16,261 bases of DNA from CAZDYP01 sp964509505 (GCA_964509505.1 CAZDYP010000127.1:1-16261), one strand, 5' to 3'; numbered from the stretch's first letter, positions 7,720 through 14,850 are shown. Notes: generated by a model not told the origin, from the letters alone. Translations and numbers: made by a program.

Positions 7720-8488
7720 TCTTCGGCACTTTGGTTAGGCGTCGGTCGCGCATGATCAGGCGAAAGCCCTCAAGCCCGATGTGTCCTTGCCCAATGCGCG
7801 CGTGACGGTCTTTGCGCGAACCAAGTTCGAACTTCGCATCGTTCAAGTGAAAGCACATCAGCCGATCGAAGCCGATGACGCGCCCGAACTCTTTCATCGT
7901 CTTTTTGTATGAGGCTTCGTCGCGGATGTCATAACCCGCGACGAAAATGTGACACGAATCGAGACACACGCCAAGCCGTTCGTTCTGCTTCACGCCATCC
8001 AACACGCGCGCAAGATGCTCGAACTTGTAACCGAGATGATTGCCTTGCCCTGCCGTCGCCTCCAACAAAATTTTCACCTGGTAGCCGCGCAATTCTTTAT
8101 GCACCGTGTTGAGCGAAGCGACGAGCTGCTTGAGCCCCACCTCCTCGCCCGCGCCCTTATGGCTGCCCATGTGTGTTACGAGAAACGAGATGCCCAAGCG
8201 TTCACAGCGTTCGAGCTCGACGCGAAACGCCTGTTGCGATTTGGCGAGGATGATCGCATCGGGCGACGCAAGGTTGATGAGATACGAGTCGTGCGCCATG
8301 ACCACCTTCACACCCGACGACTTGCCTGCCGCAATGAACGCCGCGCATTCGTCGTCGCTTAGTTCCTTCGCCGCCCATTGGCTCGGGCTCTTCGTGAAAA
8401 TTTGCATGGCGGCGCATCGCCAATCGTCCGCGAGCTGATACGACTGGTAGGCGCCGCCTTTGTTTGGAACATGCGCGCCTAATAGCAT
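7649..8488 (-). CDS. nfo: Endonuclease IV (AP endonuclease)
   Basis: Base-excision repair enzyme that cuts the backbone at abasic sites, cytosolic, three zinc ions. The 279 residues match the family length. Metal-ligand motifs are present in order: GAHVPNKGG near the start, THMGSH, LLEATAGQG, CLDSCHIFVAGYDI, FHLNDAK, DRH...IGQGHIG, and IIETPE near the end. The start is ATG 8488, preceded by AAGGAA at 5 nt. The open frame runs on to 8626, but those residues (MRSRLTRNED...) are not family-like and fall in a low-complexity spacer. Its last 71 nt overlap the end of the histidine kinase gene tail to tail. It could be read with the upstream cyclase gene (128-nt gap). Confidence 0.95.
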   Translation of the reverse strand: MLLGAHVPNKGGAYQSYQLADDWRCAAMQIFTKSPSQWAAKELSDDECAAFIAAGKSSGVKVVMAHDSYLINLASPDAIILAKSQQAFRVELERCERLGISFLVTHMGSHKGAGEEVGLKQLVASLNTVHKELRGYQVKILLEATAGQGNHLGYKFEHLARVLDGVKQNERLGVCLDSCHIFVAGYDIRDEASYKKTMKEFGRVIGFDRLMCFHLNDAKFELGSRKDRHARIGQGHIGLEGFRLIMRDRRLTKVPKIIETPELEEKGEEDLEVLRKLAI

Positions 8489-8615
8489 GATAATTCCTTG
8501 GTAATGAATGGAGTCAACGCGTCCACTGGGAAACGGGGAAATGGGATGCGTTCCCCTCATTCTTCGTTTCCTCCTTCCTCGCTCCTCGTTTACCCAGTCC
8601 TCGTTCCTCGTCAAC
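8489..8615. other. Spacer between cyclase and nfo: low-complexity words with an inverted pair
   Basis: No gene. On the - strand it is rich in near-repeats of ACGAGG/GCGAGG. ACTGGGAAACG (8525-8535) pairs with CGTTTACCCAGT (8587-8598) with one bulged A. No T-run follows, so it is not a standard terminator. The nfo ribosome site lies at its left end. Confidence 0.6.
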
Positions 8616-10631
8616 CTACTTCGCAATCCGTATCATCGTCCCATCCGCCTTGCGCCACGTCACCACGGCATACACTTCCACAGGATCATTGCGCCCCTTG
8701 ACCATAATCGGCCCGAGCGCTTCGAGCGTGAGCTCATCCCGCGACCGCAGCGCTTCCGCCGTCGGACCGTTGATGAGAACCGGATAATCGGTGTAATTTT
8801 TCGTCAAAGCTTCTAGGCGCGCAGCGATATTCACCGCATCGCCAATCACGGTATAGAGCAAGCGATCCAGCGAACCGATTTGCCCTGCCACCGCTTCGCC
8901 CGTGCTGATACCAATGCCATTGCTGATGGGTGCTTCACCACGCACTATGCGCCGCTGATTCAACAGCGCCAATCGCTCGCGCATCGTCAACGCCGCCATC
9001 ACCACGCGCCACTCCTTATCTGTCTGTTCGAGCGGCGCGCCAAAAATCACGACAATCGCATCGCCAATGAAATTGTTGATATACCCGCCCCACGGCTGAA
9101 TAGCTTCGCTCATTTCGGAGAGGTACTCATTGAGAAACGTCACCGCCTCATGCGGCGTCATGCGCTCGACCATCGTCGAAAAGCCGCGAATATCCGAAAA
9201 CAACACACTGACGTGGCGCGTCTCGCCGCCCAGCCGCAGTTGCCCCGCCAACAATTTCTCGCGCACCTCTGGCGACACCACACGCCCAAAGATGTCGCGC
9301 TCGCGTTCACGCTCACGCAACCCCGCGGTCATCGTATTGAACGCGCGTGATAACACACCCACTTCATCCTGCGAACGCACCTCCACCTGCGCACTCAAGT
9401 CACCATCTTGCACCCGCTGCGCCTGCTGACTCAACGCAATCAACGGGTGACTGATACCGCCCGACACCACCACTGCGCCGATGATGGTGATGACGGCGAC
9501 GAACGCGACCACCACACTCAATAATCCACCCAGCAGCCATGGCAATTGCGCGAATTCTTCTCCCGTTTGAATCATTTCACTTAACACTTGCAAGGCTCGC
9601 TTTTCGGGTTGCGAAACCAACACGCCGAAATCAAACCCTTTGAAACCAAGCCAACCCGCGGGCGCATAGAACGCATCGCCGTATGTGTGGGCATAACCGA
9701 CGATGTTGCCGCCTGACGCCATGAAATCGGCGCCTTCCACGCCAGGCTGTGTCGTGATTGCGCGAATGGCCGGCGCGTCATTTTGTCGCACCAGATTTTG
9801 GTCGGCGCTCAAAATGATTTTAGGGTTGTGGTTTGTGCTGGTGTCGGCAATCAGTTGGCCGCTGCGCGTCAGCACACGAATGTCAGCGTTGAGGCTCGTC
9901 GCTTTTTGTGAGAGGCGACGGTGCAAGTCGGTCAAGCGAAACAAGCCGCGAATCACGCCGCGTAACTCCTTGCTTTCAGGATCAACGAGCGGCAGCGCAA
10001 TGCCGACGACCGGCGCATGACTGTCGAGGTCGAGGTGAGCTTCTTCGACGCCAATGCCCAGCGCGCCACGCGCCAACGCCATACGCCACCAAGGTTCATC
10101 ACTCTGCGACACGCGCGAGACCGGGCGCGTCACCAACACATTGACGCCGCTCAAACCCGTTACGATGATTTCGACGACGGCTGATTCACTGCGTTCGGTT
10201 TGACGAAAGAGATATGAGGAGGCAGGGGACGATACTGAGGGACTGATGGGGACAAACAGTTTGCCGCCCAAGCGTGCGCGCAACGCCTCGGGTGACAAAC
10301 CGATCAAATTGTCTTGCCGCGCTGCCGCATCACCTGCGCGCGCGGCTTCAAGGATCACCGTTTCTTCGCTCCAACGCCGCACTTCAGCGATGCGTTCCAA
10401 CAAATAGCTGTCAATCTCCACTGCCGTATCTACAGCCGCGCCTTTGAGGTTGTCTCCCACCACGTCGGAACGCAGCGCATTTTCCGCCGCTTGCAGACGC
10501 GAGGCAAAACGGTTCAGCTGCGCGGCGATCGTCACGAAACCAATGACACCCACAACGATGAACGGGCCCAAACTGAGCAAGAGCATCAATGCCCCGATTT
10601 TATAACGCAGACTGGAACGAAAGCGCCCCAT
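8616..10631 (-). CDS. Membrane-bound class III nucleotide cyclase with periplasmic sensor and HAMP
   Basis: 671 residues. A membrane span at about 11-35 leads to a large extracytoplasmic region of Cache type, then a second span at about 365-400, a HAMP domain (HPLIALSQQAQRVQDGDLS...) and a C-terminal class III cyclase. Both metal-binding aspartates are present: D480 in VLFSDIRGF and D524 in NNFIGDAIVVIFG. The ribose and transition-state residues N601 and R605 (VNIAARLE) are intact, and T594 is the usual bacterial partner residue. The adenine-selecting lysine just before FIGD is Asn520 instead, so ATP specificity is uncertain. The role is to turn an outside signal into cAMP or a related cyclic nucleotide. 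ATG 10631 has no clear ribosome site and follows directly on repeated CATAAGC words; M17 is a less likely start. Confidence 0.87.
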   Translation of the reverse strand: MGRFRSSLRYKIGALMLLLSLGPFIVVGVIGFVTIAAQLNRFASRLQAAENALRSDVVGDNLKGAAVDTAVEIDSYLLERIAEVRRWSEETVILEAARAGDAAARQDNLIGLSPEALRARLGGKLFVPISPSVSSPASSYLFRQTERSESAVVEIIVTGLSGVNVLVTRPVSRVSQSDEPWWRMALARGALGIGVEEAHLDLDSHAPVVGIALPLVDPESKELRGVIRGLFRLTDLHRRLSQKATSLNADIRVLTRSGQLIADTSTNHNPKIILSADQNLVRQNDAPAIRAITTQPGVEGADFMASGGNIVGYAHTYGDAFYAPAGWLGFKGFDFGVLVSQPEKRALQVLSEMIQTGEEFAQLPWLLGGLLSVVVAFVAVITIIGAVVVSGGISHPLIALSQQAQRVQDGDLSAQVEVRSQDEVGVLSRAFNTMTAGLRERERERDIFGRVVSPEVREKLLAGQLRLGGETRHVSVLFSDIRGFSTMVERMTPHEAVTFLNEYLSEMSEAIQPWGGYINNFIGDAIVVIFGAPLEQTDKEWRVVMAALTMRERLALLNQRRIVRGEAPISNGIGISTGEAVAGQIGSLDRLLYTVIGDAVNIAARLEALTKNYTDYPVLINGPTAEALRSRDELTLEALGPIMVKGRNDPVEVYAVVTWRKADGTMIRIAK

Positions 10632-10750
10632 ATCGCTTATGGCTTATGGCTTATGGCAGATAGCCGATAGTAGATGGCAAATAGCCAATCGCTGCTTGTC
10701 ACTCGTCATTTGCTATTCGCCATAAGCCATTCGCTATTCGCCATTTGCTA
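10632..10750. repeat. Spacer of near-repeated words with long imperfect inverted repeat
   Basis: The 119 nt between the lipoprotein and cyclase genes are almost wholly built of variants of GCTTATGGC, GCAAATAGC and GCTATTCGCC. GCTTATGGCTTATGGC (10635-10650) pairs with GCCATAAGCCATTCGC (10719-10734) at 14 of 16 positions. Further partial pairs lie inside. Confidence 0.8.
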
Positions 10751-11737
10751 TTATTTGACGGCTACGACCGAGAATACGAGTTTCGCTTGCGCCGCTTGAT
10801 ACAACTTAGCGACAGGCTCCGCTTTCAGTTGATCCATCAAGCCTTTGAGCTCGCGCAAGCTGGGAGACGCGCTTGCCGCATCATTCATCTTCATCAACGC
10901 CAGACACCGCTCCTCAATCGTTTTGATTTGCGCTTGCAATGCGCGTTCGGTATCGCCAACGTCGTTGGCGGCGCCTAATGCCTTGACGACTTCTGCCGCA
11001 TACGCTTGCGCGCCATAGCCATCACCCGGGTTTTGCGCGACGCCATCGCCATCATGATCGCCAAACCGCGCGCCCTTCTTGCCTTCGAGAATGTTGATGA
11101 CATGCTCCAGGTGAACGTGCGTCTCTTTCAACGACCCAATCGCTGCCGCGTTCACGGCATTTTGCAAATGCTGCGCCGCGATCTCTGTTTGCGTTTTCAA
11201 GCCAAGCGCGGCCGGCGCTCCACGCACCGTCGTTTGCGCTGCCGAGCCGCCGTATTCACTACCATAGGGATCCGCTGAGGCGGCGGATTGAGCGACGGCA
11301 GGCGCGAACAGTTGGCGCGCGACCGTGAGCGCGTCGCCGCTCAAGCCGCCGGCAAAAGCCACTTTGCCGGTTGGCTTCGCGCTGCCTTTGCTGAGCTCAA
11401 TCGTCGCTTGAAAGCGCGCATAACGACTCAACAAATTTTCACTCGTCGGCGAATTCCATTCGAGCGCGATGGCGCCGTCGGCGCTGCGTGACAACATTCC
11501 AAGACTGAGAGCCGTCACCCCATCATCAGCCAGCAACCACCCTTGATATGCTTGGTCGCCAGACAATGCGGGCGCACCCGTCAATTGCACCACCACTTGG
11601 TCGGCGACGGCAAGACGGTCACGAAAACGCGCTGTGCCGGTGAGTGCGCCGCTCGGTATGGTATTTTGCGGCGCAGTCGGCGCGCACGCCAGCAGCAGCC
11701 ACACCCACCAGCCAAGTATCAGAACCTGGTTTCTCAT
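10751..11737 (-). CDS. Lipoprotein with anti-sigma-like domain and a DxDxDG loop
   Basis: Exported lipoprotein of 328 residues, function unknown. The signal peptide has a lipobox LLAC with lipidated Cys18. Residues ~33-132 (RFRDRLAVADQVVVQLTG, then YQGWLLADDG) resemble the extracytoplasmic RskA-type anti-sigma-K fold. A low-complexity Ala/Ser/Gly linker follows. The second part has a His-containing helix (HVHLEHVINILEGKKG) and an aspartate loop DHDGDG at 227-232 that could bind calcium, followed by PGDGYG. I recall similar two-part proteins in other Chloroflexota, but no function is established to my knowledge. No sigma factor gene is adjacent. The ATG overlaps the DUF309 stop by 4 nt (ATGA), and GAGGAGG lies 5 nt upstream, so translation is probably coupled. 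Confidence 0.8.
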   Translation of the reverse strand: MRNQVLILGWWVWLLLACAPTAPQNTIPSGALTGTARFRDRLAVADQVVVQLTGAPALSGDQAYQGWLLADDGVTALSLGMLSRSADGAIALEWNSPTSENLLSRYARFQATIELSKGSAKPTGKVAFAGGLSGDALTVARQLFAPAVAQSAASADPYGSEYGGSAAQTTVRGAPAALGLKTQTEIAAQHLQNAVNAAAIGSLKETHVHLEHVINILEGKKGARFGDHDGDGVAQNPGDGYGAQAYAAEVVKALGAANDVGDTERALQAQIKTIEERCLALMKMNDAASASPSLRELKGLMDQLKAEPVAKLYQAAQAKLVFSVVAVK

Positions 11738-12168
11738 GAGAGCCTCCTCGTGTACTTCACTTTAGCCACCAACCGCCGATCAAACTCCGTGAGGCGTGCT
11801 GGGCCTAACCCCCGCAACACACCAAGCGAGCGTTGCGCGTCTTCGATCAACCGTGTAACCTCGACGCCCAGGCAACGCGGTTGAAATGCTTGCAACCAGC
11901 GACAACCCGATTCCAGTTTCACTGTCGCGCCGTGATAATTTTTGCGCTCAAACAAATGAAAGTAGCCAACGCCAATTTGCAGAATGCCCTTGTAGAGCGA
12001 ACGCACCTCGTCCTTCTCGGCAATCCACAATTCCTCAAGCGTTTCGTGTTGCGCGAAGAACTCGCCGCGATTGAACTGCTCCAAGCCGTGAATAAACTCG
12101 TCAGATGGTTCGTTAGCGCACGGGGCGCATTCGGAGGCATCTTTGAAGGTAGGATAGCGGCGATTCAT
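11734..12168 (-). CDS. DUF309 family protein
   Basis: Small cytosolic helical protein of 144 residues. The family motif FNRGEFFAQHETLEELW is clear, followed by LYKGILQIGVGYFHL. DUF309 proteins are widespread and poorly understood; the conserved His/Glu pair suggests a possible metal or ligand site, but no reaction is known. ATG 12168 is chosen because the upstream ATG (12180) has no ribosome site, while GGGGTGG lies just before 12168 (spacing is short, about 3 nt). It starts 35 nt after the PqqB-like gene and overlaps the lipoprotein start by 4 nt, so the three genes form an operon. It contains a short N-terminal Cys pair (CAPC). Confidence 0.85.
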   Translation of the reverse strand: MNRRYPTFKDASECAPCANEPSDEFIHGLEQFNRGEFFAQHETLEELWIAEKDEVRSLYKGILQIGVGYFHLFERKNYHGATVKLESGCRWLQAFQPRCLGVEVTRLIEDAQRSLGVLRGLGPARLTEFDRRLVAKVKYTRRLS

Positions 12169-12203
12169 TGTCCACCCCATGTAAGGCAGGTTTGACGCTC
12201 GCC

Positions 12204-13061
12204 CTACAATTCAAATTCCATTTTGTCTTCCGCGACATGAAACCCGCGCGCTTCAATTTCCTTGCGTTGCGGCGAGTCGGGATTAAGCGCGGGGTTGGTG
12301 TGATTGAAGTGCGTGAAATAGACGCCATTCAATCCTGCCAAGCGTTCCATCGAATCGGTGACGAGCGGATGCGCTATCTTGCTCATATCGCGTCCGGGCA
12401 ACTCATCGCCTGAATAAAAGGACCCATCAAGCAACGCCAGATCACATTGCGACACAAGCGCGCGCACATCCCGCTCCCAATCGCTCCAACGGTCAATGTC
12501 TGGGATATACACCACACGCTTATGGGCTCCGACGATTTCAAACCCAATGGTGTCTGACCACTCTTGACGATGCGGCACGGCAAATGGTTTGATGGTAAGT
12601 TGGTTGGTGAGTTGGATGGGTTGTTGGTTGGTGAGGTGATGGAGGGATAAATGTTCATCACGCACGAGCTGTGCCCATGGCCCATTGCGCTGCAGGAAAT
12701 CAGCCATGCGCGGTGTGCAGTAAGTTAGCAGTTGGCGCGTCGCCATGACTTCTTTGCCAAATTGTACCAAGCCCGTATAGTGACCGATGTGTGCGTGCGT
12801 CAGGATCACACCATCCACAGGGTTGCGTCCTTTCGGTTGCGGCGCGTCGGAATGATGCGCGAAGTAATCGAGCTGGGGACGCACGTCGGGCGTCGCGTCA
12901 ATCAAGAACGATTGTTGCGCGTCAACATCAATCACGCCGAGGCACGCCACCCAACGCGCGAAGCGCGCATCGCGTCGCGCGCGTTGACAACATGCGCGTT
13001 CACAACCGAGCTGTGGCACACCTGCATCTTGCGCGGTGCCGAGGACGATGAGACGAATCAC
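12204..13061 (-). CDS. PqqB-like metallo-beta-lactamase-fold hydrolase
   Basis: Predicted cytosolic metallo-hydrolase of 285 residues. The N-terminus LIVLGTAQDAGVPQLGC followed by ACC matches the PqqB-like branch, with a Cys motif that may bind metal. The core metal motif is HAHIGH (89-94), where the Asp of the usual HxHxDH is Gly. Further expected blocks are YIPDIDRW, LLDGSFYSGDELPGRD and FTHFNHTNP. No other PQQ-pathway gene is nearby, so the PQQ role should not be assumed; many organisms keep PqqB-like proteins without making PQQ. The start is GTG 13061, seven nucleotides after a perfect extended -10 element, which suggests a leaderless message. It heads an operon with DUF309 and the lipoprotein. 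Confidence 0.85.
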   Translation of the reverse strand: MIRLIVLGTAQDAGVPQLGCERACCQRARRDARFARWVACLGVIDVDAQQSFLIDATPDVRPQLDYFAHHSDAPQPKGRNPVDGVILTHAHIGHYTGLVQFGKEVMATRQLLTYCTPRMADFLQRNGPWAQLVRDEHLSLHHLTNQQPIQLTNQLTIKPFAVPHRQEWSDTIGFEIVGAHKRVVYIPDIDRWSDWERDVRALVSQCDLALLDGSFYSGDELPGRDMSKIAHPLVTDSMERLAGLNGVYFTHFNHTNPALNPDSPQRKEIEARGFHVAEDKMEFEL

Positions 13062-13068
13062 GGGGCAG

Positions 13069-13077
13069 ATTATAACA
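13069..13077 (-). promoter_or_regulatory. Extended -10 promoter of the PqqB-like operon
   Basis: On the - strand TGTTATAAT ends 7 nt before the GTG start, so transcription should begin at or next to the start codon. The nine bases are the same as in the histidine kinase promoter at 5812-5820. No good -35 is seen. Confidence 0.75.
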
Positions 13078-13112
13078 CGACGAAGGGAGACGCATAAACA
13101 AGGAGACGAGGG

Positions 13113-13166
13113 AACAGGGAAACGAGGATGAGAAATTTGTCCCCCACCTTCTCCCGTTTCCCTGTT
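13113..13166. repeat. Perfect 12-bp inverted repeat in divergent spacer
   Basis: AACAGGGAAACG (13113-13124) pairs perfectly with CGTTTCCCTGTT (13155-13166) around a 30-nt loop; GAGAA/TTCTC can extend it inside. It lies between the divergent PqqB-like and ffh promoters, so it is not a terminator of either gene. The surrounding words (ACGAGG, AACGAGG) resemble those in the 8489-8615 spacer. Confidence 0.75.
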
Positions 13167-13190
13167 TATCCATTTCCTCGCCTATCCCTT

Positions 13191-13219
13191 TTGACGAATC
13201 CCCGCTCTTTCGTTAGAAT
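13191..13219 (+). promoter_or_regulatory. Sigma70-type promoter of ffh
   Basis: TTGACG (13191-13196), a 17-nt spacer, then TAGAAT (13214-13219); each hexamer matches the consensus at 5 of 6 positions. Transcription should start near 13226, leaving a ~60-nt leader before the ffh ATG at 13286. Confidence 0.82.
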
Positions 13220-13225
13220 GTGCCA

Positions 13226-13274
13226 CGAATTCAGGGCAAGCTGTCTTGTATTCGGGGGCGACCCCGATTTTTTT
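13226..13274 (+). terminator. Intrinsic terminator inside the ffh leader (candidate attenuator)
   Basis: TCGGGG (13252-13257), loop GCGA, CCCCGA (13262-13267), then seven T (13268-13274): a perfect terminator between the ffh promoter and its ATG. An alternative hairpin is possible from the first transcribed bases: CGAAT (13226-13230) with ATTCG (13250-13254), and inside it CAAG (13237-13240) with CTTG (13245-13248). It shares 13252-13254 with the terminator stem, so the two cannot form together. The terminator is clear; the antiterminator is weak and inferred. Confidence 0.75.
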
Positions 13275-13285
13275 GTGTGATTACG

Positions 13286-14611
13286 ATGTTCGATTCCCTT
13301 TCGACCAAGCTGCAAAAGGTCTTCCAGAAAATTCAATCGCGGGGCATCATCCGCGAACCCGATGTTGACGCGGCGCTGAAAGAAGTGCGGACGGCGTTGC
13401 TCGAAGCCGATGTGAACTTCCAAGTCGTCAAGACATTCATCGCCCGCATCCGCGAGCGCGCGATTGGCGCAGAAGTGATGCAAAGCCTCACACCCGATCA
13501 GCAAGTCATCAAGATCGTGCATGACGAGCTCATCAACCTATTAGGCGAACCTGCGCCGCTCGACTTCAATGGACCGACGCCGCATATTATTATGATGGTG
13601 GGCTTGCAAGGCACGGGCAAGACGACGATGTGCGCGAAGCTGGGGCTGCACCTCCGCAAGCATGGGCAGAGACCGCTGCTGGTTGCCGCCGATACGCGCC
13701 GTCCTGCTGCGATCACGCAACTTGAAACGCTCGGCAAACAGCTGAACATTCCCGTCTTCGCAGAAGGCGACAAAGTGTCGCCGCCCGACATCTGCGCTCA
13801 TGCGATACAACAAGCCAAAGACAAAGCCTATACCGTCGTCATTCTCGACACAGCGGGTCGCTTGCACATTGACGACGAGTTAATGCGCGAATTGGAGCAA
13901 GTCAAAGCGCGAACCAATCCGAAAGAAGTCTTGCTGACGGTGGATGCGATGGTTGGACAAGACGCGGTGCGCTCGGCTGACGAGTTCAACAAACGCACGC
14001 CATTGACAGGGCTCGTCCTCACGAAAGTAGATGGCGATTCGCGTGGCGGCGCCGCTCTTTCGATTCGCGCGATTACCCACGTGCCAATCAAGTTCATGGG
14101 TGTAGGCGAAAAACCTGACGCACTAGAGCCATTCTATCCTGACCGTCTCGCCTCGCGTATCCTCGGCATGGGCGACGTGCTGACGCTCATTGAGAAGGCG
14201 CAGGAGCAAGTTGACCAGCAAGCGGCGCAAGAGATGGGACAGAAGATGCTTGAGGGCAAATTTGATTTTGACGATTTCCTCAAGCAAATGCGGATGGTCA
14301 AGAAGATGGGCCCGCTGACCTCGCTGTTAGGGATGGTGCCGGGCTTCAGCCAACTTAAAGATCAGATTGACGAGAATGAGCTCAACCTGCAAATGAAATC
14401 GGTCGAAGCGATCATCTCTTCGATGACGCTAGAGGAGCGACGCAACCCGAAGATCATGAACGCGAGCCGCAAGCGTCGCATTGCTAAAGGCAGCGGCACA
14501 AACGTGCAAGCGGTGAACCAATTGCTCATCCAATTCCGCGAGATGCAAAAGATGATGGGACAGCTGAAGAGTGGGCGTGGGTTGGATAGCATTATGCGGA
14601 TGCTGCGCTGA
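13286..14611 (+). CDS. ffh: Signal recognition particle GTPase Ffh
   Basis: Binds signal sequences and, with SRP RNA and FtsY, brings nascent membrane proteins to the translocon. The 441 residues match family length. The N domain (MFDSLSTKLQKVFQKIQSRG) is followed by the G domain with GLQGTGKTT (G1), DTRRPAA, DTAGRL (G3), TKVDGDSRGGAALS (G4 and neighbour) and GVGEKPDALEPF. The M domain is methionine-rich (FLKQMRMVKKMGPLTSLLGM) and ends at GLDSIMRMLR, somewhat shorter than homologues with a Gly/Lys-rich tail. The ATG at 13286 is the family start; the open frame back to 13220 begins at the -10 box, upstream of transcription. The ribosome site is weak. Transcription must pass the leader terminator at 13252-13274 to reach the gene. 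Confidence 0.97.
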   Translation: MFDSLSTKLQKVFQKIQSRGIIREPDVDAALKEVRTALLEADVNFQVVKTFIARIRERAIGAEVMQSLTPDQQVIKIVHDELINLLGEPAPLDFNGPTPHIIMMVGLQGTGKTTMCAKLGLHLRKHGQRPLLVAADTRRPAAITQLETLGKQLNIPVFAEGDKVSPPDICAHAIQQAKDKAYTVVILDTAGRLHIDDELMRELEQVKARTNPKEVLLTVDAMVGQDAVRSADEFNKRTPLTGLVLTKVDGDSRGGAALSIRAITHVPIKFMGVGEKPDALEPFYPDRLASRILGMGDVLTLIEKAQEQVDQQAAQEMGQKMLEGKFDFDDFLKQMRMVKKMGPLTSLLGMVPGFSQLKDQIDENELNLQMKSVEAIISSMTLEERRNPKIMNASRKRRIAKGSGTNVQAVNQLLIQFREMQKMMGQLKSGRGLDSIMRMLR

Positions 14612-14613
14612 AC

Positions 14614-14674
14614 GAGTTGCGAGTTGGAGTTTGTGATTAGAGTTTAGAGTTGGGTAACTCGTCACACGCAACTC
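14614..14674. repeat. Word-repeat spacer with inverted pair after ffh
   Basis: GAGTTGCG (14614-14621) pairs with CGCAACTC (14667-14674). A competing pair is CGAGTT (14620-14625) with AACTCG (14656-14661). Between them are near-repeats of GAGTT and TTAGAGTT. It begins 3 nt after the ffh stop but has no T-run. Confidence 0.6.
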
Positions 14675-14681
14675 AAATTCC

Positions 14682-14793
14682 TAAGAGAGAGACCCTAAAG
14701 GTTTTTCTGGCGAAGCAGATTCACAAGTTGCGCCGCAAGCCTGCGTGAAATGCTTTGTGGCTTGCCAGCGAAACCGTTAGGGTCTCGGTCTTA
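14682..14793. other. 112-nt long-stem hairpin element between ffh and the cupin gene
   Basis: From the outside in: TAAGA (14682-14686) with TCTTA (14789-14793); GAGACCCTAA (14689-14698) with TTAGGGTCTC (14777-14786), perfect; GGTTT (14700-14704) with AAACC (14771-14775); CTGGC (14707-14711) with GCCAG (14764-14768); AAGC (14713-14716) with GCTT (14760-14763); CACAAG (14722-14727) with CTTTGTG (14753-14759), one bulge; and a small apical TTGC/GCAA hairpin. It could be a non-autonomous mobile hairpin, a leader of the cupin gene or a small RNA. No SRP-RNA signature (GGAAGGAAGCAG type) is present, no clear target-site duplication is seen, and no T-run follows. Confidence 0.8.
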
Positions 14794-14850
14794 TATGTTC
14801 AAAACACTGTCTAACGCAAACTCATCATTCCAACTGGAACAGGAACTCTT

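Noticed and set aside
8489..8626. Longer endonuclease IV starting at 8626
   Set aside because: Basic low-complexity residues from a word-repeat spacer; AAGGAA and the family N-terminus support ATG 8488.
12593..12645. GTTGGTTGGTGAG-like repeats as a mobile or regulatory repeat
   Set aside because: They lie inside the PqqB-like gene in frame, coding a Thr/Asn/Gln-rich loop; only a low-complexity stretch.
12204..13061. PQQ biosynthesis locus
   Set aside because: No pqqA, pqqC, pqqD or pqqE-like gene is present; fold similarity to PqqB alone does not support the pathway.
13220..13285. Longer Ffh starting at GTG 13220
   Set aside because: It begins at the end of the -10 box, before the expected transcript start, and crosses the leader terminator; MFDSLSTKLQ is the family start.
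14682..14793. SRP RNA (ffs) next to ffh
   Set aside because: Size and rod shape would fit, but the conserved apical GGAAGGAAGCAG-type region and GGAA loop are missing.
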